A stretch of 64,000 bases of DNA. It comes from Chondrilla cf. caribensis (lineage: Eukaryota > Porifera > Demospongiae > Chondrillida > Chondrillidae). Each line of letters begins with the position of its first letter. The stretch's first letter is position 1. The notes below the pieces were generated by a model. That model saw nothing but the letters and a program-made list of their open reading frames with translations. It was not told the DNA's origin and did no database searches. Below are positions 40,193-58,092 of this stretch, piece by piece. The stretch covers positions 1,194,159 to 1,258,158 of the forward strand of contig OZ026568.1 in the NCBI GenBank assembly GCA_964020155.1, given 5' to 3'. Both the position numbers and the translations under genes were made by a program.

Positions 40193-43100
40193 ATGGCGGA
40201 AAGAAATGTGGCAAAAGAAGTATTGTGTAATCTACGCGAATATCTAAGAGACAATCTCCCTGTGGACGTGGACTTCTTGTCGAGATTACAAGGTAAACAC
40301 CTTCTCGCCGATGAAAATGCTGACAAACTTCGCACAGCTATTGAAACGAGGGGAGGTAAATCCGGAGTTGACGGATTACTGCACTACATGTCCTCGTACT
40401 ACGATGAGGAGACGTTGGAAAAGTTCTGTGACTTTCTGGAGGAGTATTCCCAGCCAGCCAGACCTTTACTCTCTAAAATAGCCAAAAGAATCAGAGACGA
40501 ATTGAGGCAGTGAGTGCTATGTACGTCCACTTCTTAGTGGTACGTGGAATCGTGGATGTATCTGTGCTGCCAACCATGTCCTGGCCATTTCAGTATAAAT
40601 ATTTGCTCATATCAGTATTTTTCAAGTAATTTCCGTATTTTATGGAAGACTGATGAAATGATAGCACATGCAAAAAATTGCCATAACACAAGTACCATAA
40701 TTATGAGCTATGACTCCATTCCTCGCTCCCTTCATTACATTGCAAGTGTCTGAAGTTAAGCACATAATTTCTAACTAATCTCAAAACTTATCGAGAATCG
40801 ATTTTACAGCAGTAAAGATATCCAACCCAGTAAAATCAGTAGTGGTTTTCTCGACGTTCTTTAACTGTTTCTTGTGAACTGCTCCAGGACTTATTGCTTA
40901 ACATCGTCAACCATGAGAAACGCTAAAATCACTATGGCTCAATATGCGGTGGTAACTGCCACAACGACTTAACTCAAGTTACGATTGAATCGTCCTGAAC
41001 GATTGACTTTTAACTTCTTAGGTGGATTAGCAAGAGCAGATGCACAAACCAGGGTATTATCTCCAATTTCGTCGTTCCTTTATTTCTTGTGTTGGCCATT
41101 TTGACCCCAAGAAAAGGCAAAACCAATTTCTGTATTTATTGACCTATTTCCGTATTGCGTACAAACCTTCTCATTTCCGTATTTTTACGGATAAAACCGT
41201 ATGGTTGGCAGCACTGATGTATGTGTCCACAGGCCAGTAGGCAGGGGTGGTTCAGGGGGTTCGAACAAACAAGTGAGTTCCACCATAGATACTCCAACAC
41301 CACCTTGGCCACAATGCACCAAAAATGAAAAAGGGGTGAACATCCTAGATCTGGTTTTAGAACATGGGGACATTATTCACATTACTCCATGAACTAAAGC
41401 TAGTAGATGAATCGTTCAATCTCAGTTCACTAACAGCTCATATGTACTTTTCAGCGGAACGCGATTCAATCAAAGCAGCCATTTTTCCTAAAGTTCGATG
41501 CCAACTTACGTTTCATATCATGCTTAGGCATGCTGTCAACAATCTGGATGAGCGCGCCGTTCTCCTCCCTGACTGTTAATGCTTCTTCTCTTCTAGGGCT
41601 ATTCCCATCCGTGAATTGCACTCATGCACATACACTATGATCATAATATCAATTTTGATGAAGTTATAGACATTTATGCACGTTTGCACCCCAGATGACT
41701 TGAATTGTATTCAATAATTTATCCAATTCATTAAGTAGTGTTATTGTATTATTTATAAATGTTACTTTTTAGGGGCTGCCTGTGGCAGCCCCTATATAAC
41801 GCTCGTCCGATATATACGTATATATATATATATATATATGTGTTCCTAGGCGTAGTCACAACAATGAATTTATATTACTGTATAATTTATATTGTGCGAA
41901 TAAAAGATGGCTGATTTCGAACGCCAACAATTTGAATTGGGCTAGAATTTGTGCGATGTAGCTCTGCCGAACATAATAACTTCAGCGAAGGTTCTTCTAA
42001 ACCTAAGAAAGACGCCCAAGTAATTTGAGTGTGGGGGGCGGCAGCCCCATGAGTTTTTTAAACTCGAATTACTTGTTAGTCTAAACAGTTCATATTATAT
42101 TGCATACTTGTGTATGCATATCAGATATCGATGGTGCGATTTATGTAGCGAAGAGTTCCACTTTGGTACAGAAGACCCACCATAGTTTAACCTTTATAAT
42201 ATGTAATATCATATATATGATATGTTAAAGATTAATTTTGTTGTTTATTTTTGTTCATATTTACAGCTGTCAACAACCCCCAACTAAACTGACTGTGAAA
42301 GATGAATATGATGGCGACGTCCCAAGACCTAGTGGTGAGTGCTGGAATGTGAGACACTGTTCAATGCATGTACATCATGCAATGCTCATTGACTGATTGA
42401 TGCTGTGCAAACATCACTCAATGACGTCCTACCAAACATGTATGGTATAGAGCAGTATGGCTACCTACTGTTATTGGTCTGAGAAGAATCCAACATGATG
42501 CGAAGCCTTTTGTATAGCAATTTTGCTGTTTACATGATATAGAGTCAGAAAATGATCAATTTGTTTGAGTGTGATCACTGTATACATGACATAACCTTGT
42601 ATGTATGTACACATCTACAGTTATCTATCCACATATTATACATGCAAGGTGCATGTTTCATCATACATATGGATTAGATCTAGAAGAGTTTTTGTTACAC
42701 TGTATATGTATGTGTTTGTGCATAGAGGTTTTGCGTTTGATGTCATGTTATGCGTAACATGTTACAAATGAGTGGCAGAAAATAGCAGCTCTGCAAACTG
42801 TATCTATAGAATGTGGACAATTATGGATGAAGAGCTGCTGCACTGTGGGATGCTGAAGAGCTGCTGCACTGTGGGATGCTGAGTTGATACCTGATGGGGA
42901 GCTCACAATAACATTATGCAAATACCCTGAACTGTGCTGTAAACAAAGTGTTGATATTCATTATTTATCAATGATATTCATGAAATGTTATACAACAATG
43001 TCTCAAATATAATTTACCTTTTACCTGTTGACAACCACCATTGTTAGGAATTCCAATGTACATGGTACTGTGTGTAATCCAGATTTATACAGTATGTGAA

Positions 43101-45181
43101 GCCACATAGGTGTAAGAAAACAAGATCTTCAACAGTTGATTGGACTACTTCATAACTACCTTGTTCCTTTACTTTTTTGACTTGTAATCCTTTTCCATTT
43201 TTTAATGTTTTTAATATGCTTATAATTAGAGTGACTAGCAGGAGTAAGCCCTGGTCATTAATAAATTTTGTCGCATGTACTATTTATTGTGGGCCACCCC
43301 ATGCATCAGTTAAATCTATAGTTAGTTCATCTTTGAATCAAGATGGCAATGGAACCGTATTGGCAATAGCTCTCATGATCACGTTGCGGAGAGCTGGTAT
43401 TCCATTCCATTGTTTGTGAAATCCATTCTTAATTGTCATGGCCAAGTCGAGTTCAGATGTGTTCTTGTACGAGAATAAAGTATAAAAATACTGAAACCTT
43501 AGATCCGTGATATCAAGTGTGACTACTGGGCCAACCTTTTAATATTGAGTGTAAATAATCCTCCTTAAAACAGATTCCTAAAATCCTATTTGGTGTTAGT
43601 AGGTGTCAGTACTCGGTGCCGCTTGATTTTGAGCTAATAGCAAGAAAAATCGGAACCATGTAGTTTCACCCATAGTATTAGCACTGTCCTTGGATGTTGA
43701 AGAGTAACACAGGTTAACGTTGCCCATGTAATAATTATCAATGTCTGGTTGAGGCTGGCATTTCATCACCAGATGTGTGGTTGAATATATAAGGCAGAGT
43801 CTACTCTCGTAAAAACACACGTGTGTTAATATCAAATTCCATAAAGTACCAAATTAACCGCATGGTGATGAATGGGGATGCATCTTTGAACTCCTCCTTG
43901 CATATACACATCATCATCAGCATCTGTTGATTATTATTGATTAAACTTGTATGTAAAGACACTTGCACTCTGAGTTTCAATTCCAAGTTGTCTATCTAGG
44001 CCTTGTAATTGTAATGCATGTCCATACCTTGATGAATCCCAATCAATTGTCATTGACTTTTACTTTTAGTAGGACCATCTGTGTTTATAATACCGTCGGT
44101 GTCATGAAATTCAGATCAATAATAATTTTATAGATTTTTATAATATTATATAATTTTCAATCTGCAGGTTTGGATAGATGTCCAACTGAGGAAGAATTGG
44201 ATGAAATCTCCAAAATTGTTGGAGGTAATTGGAAGGGTCTGCTCATACACCTGGGCATTCCTAGTGCAACTGTAGAGGCATTTCCTCAAGATAATCTTGA
44301 AAAATCTTGGTCAACATGTCGTGATGGTCTCGTGTTCTGGCGAGAAGGGAATATACCATGTAAACCTGCTACATGGTCAGTACTACTGGAAGCTGTAGAA
44401 AAAGGAGCGGAAATGAAAGACTACGCTGATAGTAAAAGAAGCACATTACTTTCCCAATCAGGTTTGTTTTCATAGCTGTATATACGTAGCTCAATGTAAT
44501 ACCTTCCAATTTAGATTCAATCAAACCTCTTGGTAACTCCACCTTGATTTCTCACTTTTCCTGCCATTATCACTAATTTGCTGTTGAAACCAATACAATT
44601 ACAGAGTATGTATATAGCTGTGTCTACAAGAATGTAGTTGTAAAGAGACCAAAATTTCACCTTTTGTAAAAGAGCTGTAGTAAAAGAGGTTTGACCGTAT
44701 CAATAATTATAATTGTAAATTATTAATTGCAAAGTGTATTCTATTTTGTTATCCATAGCACAAACCTTAGTATTGTCTGTACCAGATGACAGATCATCAA
44801 AATTGAGACGTGTAGTTCAAATGTACAGAGCTGAGAATAGTGAACTGTCACTACCTGCCAACCCGGATTTGGAGGAGATCTATGATGACATTATATTTAG
44901 ACTGCGTCAACATCTACGCTCAGCCAAGAAAAAAGATTTGTTGAGGGTTCATACTATAGTATGTAACCAGTATCGAACATATATCGGTGGCATTAAAACT
45001 GGTCCATTACCGAATGTTCGGGTGGATAGTGAAGATTTGTATAAATTTATTGCTGAAAAGTCCAATGCATATGAAGTACTCTTAGTACAAAATGCCATTG
45101 ATGCACCCAGTCTGACTGACAAAAAGCTGAAAGATGACTTTTGTGAGTACAAATTTCAATTGGCTAAATTTCTCAGTGAAA
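40193..45181 (+). CDS. Gene C: CARD-Death-domain protein, 3' end lost in gap
   Basis: Four exons join in phase: 40193-40509, 42267-42334, 44168-44461, 44759 to 45181 or beyond (at least 366 aa). Residues about 4-105 form a CARD-like six-helix bundle (EYLRDNLPVDVDFLSRLQ, LLADENADKL, and FCDFLEEY in the last helices). Residues about 129-220 form a Death domain (GGNWKGLLIHLGI, then WSTCRDGLVFWREG and WSVLLEAVEKG). Residues from about 228 hold a helical segment whose last part (DLYKFIAEKSNAYEVLLVQN, then a KYKxE-like EYKFQLAKFL helix) resembles the helical half of the modules in gene B. Then the frame enters a 200-N gap. CARD plus Death suggests an adaptor in innate-immune or apoptotic signalling. 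The start ATG is in ataATGGCGG; an upstream in-frame extension without ATG is ignored. Whether it continues into the PARP exon at 45483 cannot be told. Confidence 0.8.
41830..42085 (-). repeat. Dispersed non-coding repeat, inverted copy
   Basis: Reverse complement of the element at 28.455-28.695 kb, with the ctcatggggctgccgccccc and cattgttgtgactacgcc landmarks. It lies in intron 1 of gene C. Confidence 0.7.
43338..43523 (-). pseudogene. Decayed coding relic, family unknown
   Basis: A minus-strand frame without stops encodes TLDITDLRFQYFYTLFSYKN followed by SELDLAMTIKNGFHKQWNG and IPALRNVIMRAIAN, then a stop. Past the stop, protein-like reading continues in the next frame segments (DELTIDLTDAWGGPQ) and further frames appear at 43.6-43.98 kb. 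Composition looks like true coding sequence in decay. It is in intron 2 of gene C, antisense. I do not recognise it; a transposon gene or a dead host gene are both possible. Confidence 0.45.
44517..44700. mobile_element. Possible MITE in intron 3 of gene C
   Basis: The left end (tcaatcaaacctcttggtaa) and the right end (aagaggtttgaccgtatcaa) are imperfect inverted repeats about 185 bp apart, with no coding capacity between. The pattern recalls the gaaacccctctaaa ends of the MITE at 20.37 kb but is more diverged. Confidence 0.4.
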
Positions 45182-45381
45182 NNNNNNNNNNNNNNNNNNN
45201 NNNNNNNNNNNNNNNNNNNNNNNNNNNNNNNNNNNNNNNNNNNNNNNNNNNNNNNNNNNNNNNNNNNNNNNNNNNNNNNNNNNNNNNNNNNNNNNNNNNN
45301 NNNNNNNNNNNNNNNNNNNNNNNNNNNNNNNNNNNNNNNNNNNNNNNNNNNNNNNNNNNNNNNNNNNNNNNNNNNNNNNNN
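45182..45381. other. Assembly gap (200 N)
   Basis: Exactly 200 N. It interrupts gene C exon 4 and separates it from a PARP terminal exon copy. The true distance, and even the adjacency, are unknown. Confidence 0.95.
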
Positions 45382-45482
45382 GTGTTGTAGATACATGGCA
45401 ACTAATTATTTATTACATAATCAGAGTGAAATCATGACATATTTCACACACTGTATTCCGTTATTTCATCCCACAATTTCAG

Positions 45483-45756
45483 CTACAAGTTATGGCAAAG
45501 GAATGTATTTTGCTGGAGATGCAAGCTCTTCTGCTGGTTATGCTGTGTCTAGTGCTGGTCTTGGTATTGCAGACAGTCGTACTGACAGGAGAATACACCA
45601 AAGGGAACAGTAGTATGCTAGTGCCTCCAACTAAGAGTCCCACCAACCCATATGTACTTTATGACTCTGTTGTATATAGACAATGTTGGTAATCCTTCTA
45701 TTTTTGTAGTTTTCTATGATGCTCAGGCCTACCCTGAGTATCTCATTACTTACTAG
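45483..45756 (+). pseudogene. Family A PARP terminal exon with deletion and frameshift
   Basis: A TTTCAG acceptor precedes ATSYGKGMYFAGDASSSAGY, with the catalytic tyrosine kept. Around 45573 about 17-18 bases present in the 16.1 kb copy are missing and the frame changes. After [15 protein letters not shown] a four-base insertion (tata, near 45674) shifts it again before [15 protein letters not shown] and TAG. As it stands it cannot encode a working domain. It is tail-to-tail with spartin, stops about 400 bp apart. Confidence 0.8.
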
Positions 45757-46081
45757 CAGTACATAGTTAACTACAGCTAGGTGTGTACTATAGGTACTGA
45801 GTATATAGTGCGAGTATAGTCTAGCTGTTATGTACATTATACTGCTTGTAACTACACACGTACACACATGATCAAATAATCAATTATTTGAACTATATGT
45901 TACGCAGTATACATTATTACTAGTTCTGTGGAGTTATGATCTGGACTAGTACTATGTACACATATACTATAAGTTCCCAAATCATTATGCTATACCATCA
46001 ATACATGATATTCCATATACAATGCAAAATATACAACATAAAACTAATAATAATGAAAGGATAATCCTGTGAGTATGCAAT

Positions 46082-46087
46082 TTTATT
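46082..46087 (-). terminator. Poly(A) signal of the spartin gene
   Basis: AATAAA on the minus strand, about 75 bp past the spartin stop codon, at the usual distance for a metazoan transcript end. Confidence 0.55.
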
Positions 46088-46158
46088 ACAATCATGCAAT
46101 GAGCGCTGTACATAATATGGTACCAAGTTGTATTGTGTGTGTGTGTGCGATGAATACA

Positions 46159-52465
<6,307 letters not shown>

Positions 52466-52483
52466 TTTACTTCGAAATACCAT

Positions 52484-52764
52484 CGCGTGATGTACACAAT
52501 CATACCTTGTGACTCATTGACGTCATGTACTATTTTTAGAGAGGCCAGCTCGGTTCAACGATGCATCACGAGATTATCAGCTCACTGTAAACTCATGACA
52601 TCTTACCGAGTGAATTCTAGCCATATCAGTCATGAACCATAATAGGTGTATACACGTGCACATCGTTATCACGACAGCCCCTCTACGTACCAGCCATACA
52701 GGAAGTGTATGAGACTACAGCTATACAATCTGTGGGGACACACTGTGATATTTGACTATGAACC

Positions 52765-52845
<81 letters not shown>

Positions 52846-53336
52846 CATCCGGCTGCTTTGTGGACAAATGTAAACCCCTATGTGTACATGATACACTTAT
52901 GCGTGTGCAGTATACTCAAGTACATGCATACACACATGATCATGAAGTATCATCATAATTGAGTAGGGATTTGAACACTCCTGAATACGAAAGAATTTTC
53001 CTAACAACAGTTATAAAGTATTGTCATATTAATCTCCAACACAAATTATTACAATATTTACATTATAACCTATTACATAATTCAAACAGTATACAATAGT
53101 TCACACAAACACAAAAGGTTACAGGGATAAGATAACCATATACAGTAATACTAAGGATAGGGTCTTCCAGTGGGCGAGGTTTAGGTTATAAAACAGAAAG
53201 ATTTTTTGGTTTAAAAGAGTTTGCTTTTCCTGTAATCCACAGGCAGGACACCAGCTACACAAACCATCCATTTACACTACATTGCACACAAGTACACATG
53301 TAGCTACATACATACGTACATATGAATTTAGGTACG

Positions 53337-53386
<50 letters not shown>

Positions 53387-53459
53387 CAGAAATACGTGTA
53401 CAAATGTAGTCACTAGTTCAAATTAGATAAGCTACATTAGTACTACATAGGACGCTGGA
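52484..53459. other. Spartin promoter side and MXD 3' flank
   Basis: Holds (CA)n runs at 52770-52842 and 53339-53384. The 52.5-52.6 kb part, with a tgacgtcatg CRE-like site at about 52520-52529, is the likely spartin promoter. No coding potential apart from simple-repeat frames. Confidence 0.5.
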
Positions 53460-54048
53460 TCAGGACACAGTGAGAATCTCCTCATTCTGGTCTTCCTCTG
53501 CAGTGGTGGAAGTGGTGACCACAACCTCCTGGAGCGGCCACTTGATGCTGTTGTTGGTGATCCCACCGTCACTGCCAGAGCAGGATCCACTCTCCTCACC
53601 ATCAGAGATGTTGGAGTCCACGTCGATGATGACTTCTGTCTCGCACTCCTCCAAAATGGCCGTTTGCTCCAGCTGGATCCTCTTCGGGGGCGGCACCACC
53701 GCTTCCACGAATACCTCCTGGAGGTGTTCCACAGAGGAGGGGTTTGAGACGCTGACAGGAACACCGAGATCGACCAGACGGTGAGAGAGAACATCGTTCT
53801 GCTTTAACAACTGCTGCTTACACAAGTCCTGTTCTTCCTTCTGTCTTTTCAGGATCTGGTATGAAGGAGATGAGGCTGGCAGTGATCACAGACATTTGGT
53901 TTATACAAGCATGCACACAAGCACGTAGGCATGCACAGACACACACACACACACGTGCACAGGTACACACACACACACACACGAGTGCACAGGTACACAC
54001 ACACACACACATGCATACACAGGTACACACACACACACGAGTGCACAG

Positions 54049-54115
<67 letters not shown>

Positions 54116-54761
54116 GGTACATACACAAAGGTTGGGATAACAAGGGAGTAACACTATATGAGTACTAGTACAGCATACCTGACCACATTGCACATCACAC
54201 AATCAGTGCAAAGGAATCAAAATGTGAAAGAAACTCCCAAGAGTGCATAGGTCACTATTATTAATTTCCCTTTCAAACAAGGTGTAGAATTCTAATGCAA
54301 AATGTCACAATGAAACCATAATTGATCTGCACATTATGTCAGGTGTAAATGCACACTTGTATTCAAGTGTGAGGTAGGACCACAGCCTAATGAACCCCAG
54401 ATGTGTGTCTATATCCTGTAGACACACAGCTAGGGGCTATCCGGCTCCACAGACACCAGAATTGGATACTTCCTAGTACGGCATATTAATTGATTAGCAC
54501 TTCAAATTCGGGCCTATTCTTACAGTTACTAAAGACACAAGTAAGTTGTCTCCTACTGAAATGTGGTACAACTATTACATACATACATACACATTCATAC
54601 ATACACACGTACGTACATGCAAAGGTAAATACGTACATACACATGCACATTAATGTGTATCACATACGTATGTAGCACAAAATGTTCATCTCATGCCTGA
54701 TACAAAAACTGTGTGTACTTCTACGTACACTGACCCCACATATGTACACAATAGATATACA

Positions 54762-54826
<65 letters not shown>

Positions 54827-57422
54827 ACGCATATTATACATAGTAAATATGCAGCCTACACGTGTACGTACATGAATGTGTGTCACCACATTGAAATGCG
54901 TACGTACAGTACTTACAAATGCACAAGACATTCATTACATGCAAGTTCATTTTGGAGGGCTGCAACTCACCACAATGTAGCGCCTGGCACTCTGCAGGAG
55001 GGACAGCGTTGTCATCTTGTCAGAGAAGGGGACATTCTCCCTCAGAATCTCCAGACAGTCTCTCAGCTGGGCACGCCTGTTCTTCTCCAAGATGTTGTGT
55101 GTGCTACGGCTGCAGGGCGGAACCATGAGTGGGAGTGGAGGTAGGAGACAATGCAGTTTACACAGTGAGAGGTTCAATTCCCCTAGGACATGCATATTAA
55201 AGGATAAAGGGAAGGGGTGTAGTACCTAGGGATATGAATATCATTACAAACTGCAAGGTGGTCAAGCTAGGTAAACACATCCACTGATGAAGTCCCAAAA
55301 CAAGATCATCCTGCCATCCCCCACCAACTGCATGTCAACCCCACCATCCCCACCAACTGCATGTCAACCCCACCATCCCCCACCAACTGCAGTCAACCCC
55401 GCCATCCCCCACCAACTGCATGTCAACCCCACCATCCCCACCAACTGCATGTCAATCCAGCCATCCCCCACCAACTGCAGTCAACCCCACCATCCCCCAC
55501 CAACTGCATGTCAACCCGCCATCCCCCACCAACTGCAGTCAACCCCGCCACCCCCCATCAACTGCAGTCAACCCAACCATCCCCCACCAACTGCATGTCA
55601 ATCCCACCATCCCCCACCAACTGCATGTCAATCCCACCATCCCCCACCAACTGCATGTCAATCCCACCATCCCCCACCAACTGCAGTCAACCCCACCATC
55701 CCCCACCAACTGCAGTCAACCCCACCATCCCCCACCAACTGCATGTCAATCCCATATGTGATTACATACAGCATATACTGAACATATTCATCTTGTGTAC
55801 AGTACATGAAGCAACAGAGGTCCACCGTGCAACCCCACCACTGCCACAGCAGCTGTTTATGTCCCTATTCAAAACAAATTGCCATATTCCACGGATGACC
55901 AACCCTGTTGCATGCTAAATATATTACCAGGAGAAACCTTTACATTTCAAAAGTGAAGGTGGGATGCTTGAAGGGATTCCTGATGTGCAGGTGAGGTTGA
56001 TGTTGACAGCAGACTCCCTTTACAGCCCTCAATGCACACTAAATGCATACATACGTACATACCAATAGCTGGGAGGTCTCTTGAAACGCCCTTTCTTTTG
56101 TGCATCATCACCTATTAATAACCAGAACAAAGAAGAGTTACACACCAGAGCTGGTACATGGTTGACACACAGCACCTCCAGAGCTGGTACATGGTTGATA
56201 CACAGCCACTCCAGAGCTGGTACATGGTTGATAAACAGCCACACCAGAGCTGGTACATGGTTGACACACAGCCACTCCAGAGCTGGTACATGGTTGACAC
56301 ACAGCCACACCAGAGCTGGTATTACATGGTTGACAACCACTCCAGAGCTGGTACATGGTTGACACACAGCCACTCCAGAGCTGGTACATGGTTGACACAC
56401 AGCCACACCAGAGCTGGTATTACATGGTTGACAACCACTCCAGAGCTGGTACATGGTTGACACACAGCCACACCAGAGTTGGTACATGGTTGACACACAG
56501 CCACACCAGAGCTGGTATTACATGGTTGACACACAGCCACACCAGAGTTGGTACATGGTTGACACACAGCCACACCAGAGTTGGTACATGGTTGACACAC
56601 AGCCACACCAGAGCTGGTATTACATGGTTGACAACCACTCCAGAGCTGGTACATGGTTGACACACAGCCACTCTCAATTAGGACAATCACTATATTACAT
56701 TAACAGCAGCTCACATAGGAATCAATTTACTCATGTAACATTCACACCTGCATATGTAGGTACGTACGTACCTACCATTAGGTCAGGTAGAATTACAACC
56801 TCAATATCAGGAAACAAAGTAATGTAGGGTATCAGTAAATATGGAAGTTCAGCAATCACAGACATTTGAATTATTCTTCATACGTACGTACATACGTAGG
56901 TGTGTACAACACTCAGAAAGCAATGATTATACGTAATCCACAGACAGCTATGTGCCTCAATAGCACCAATATGCTATTAAAGGTTCATTAAATACACACA
57001 CACATACAAACCTGTGCACACATGCACGGTTGGGTACACAGCCTAAGTACACAAAAGTATGTACACAGAGAATTGAGCAGTAGGAAAGGAATGACAATGA
57101 CACCACTACCTATCCACCTATCATAGGACAAGTATGCACCAGTGGGAATGTCTGAATGTAAGGGGCATCACTATGGGAGGGTCCTGATGGTGATAGGTAT
57201 AAATGTTACACTTTCCCACACACCACACTGAATGCCACAGGGGAGGGAGAGTTGACTTAAGAAGTGCATAATACATTCCAGCTAGCTTAGTATGTACCTC
57301 GAAGGGCACACCACTTCTGTACTTCATATCCGAGTAACATATGTACGTACATACGTATATACACATGTACGTACGTACGTACCTACCATTAGAACTGGTT
57401 GACATGGTGTACATCAGTTAGG

Positions 57423-57462
<40 letters not shown>

Positions 57463-58026
57463 TAACCCAGTGAGAGATTGTGCTCATGTGAAGCTACGTA
57501 CGTACGTACATACATGCGTACGTACTTGGTACCATTCGACCAAAAAATATTGAAAGTATTGAGGAAACATAGCACATTTGAGCAGAAAAATGCCTTTATT
57601 CTAAATACATCTTCATTTGAATATTCCATGTAGTGTTCACACTCCACACAGCACTGCAGCATGACCCCTCCAGATACACACCTACGTACATCTGTTGATG
57701 TCATCATGGAGAGTACATAACTTAACAATGCCTTCATTGTACACAGTCACTGGTGAATCCCACATATGCACATATGCACATACGTACACATAAGTGTGAC
57801 TGAAGCCTACAAAGTGGGAACTACATATACATCTGAAGTGTGTAGATGCACAAAAGCACATACATATGCATGTACAGTGCATTTACAATCACATAAGACA
57901 TGAAATTATGTATCTGTAAATACAATTCATTAGCAATTATGTAGATACAAAAAGTACATACAAGTATTAGTGTGCATGCACATGTACATATGCACATACA
58001 CAGTCATGTACATACATATGTACTTA

Positions 58027-58092
<66 letters not shown>

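Noticed and set aside
41364..41579. 71-aa ORF in gene C intron 1
   Set aside because: No recognised domain, surrounding DNA looks repeat-derived, and no splice-phase fit with exons 1 and 2 of gene C, which join directly.
55287..55918. Pro-rich 113-185 aa frames
   Set aside because: By-product of the ~30-bp minisatellite in MXD intron 2; all three forward frames are open and none has non-repeat domains.
56029..56690. Open frames on both strands with CVSTMYQLWSG-type or HSRAGTWLT-type repeats
   Set aside because: Minisatellite translation in MXD intron 1. Only 56063-56111 is supported as an exon, by phase with its neighbours.
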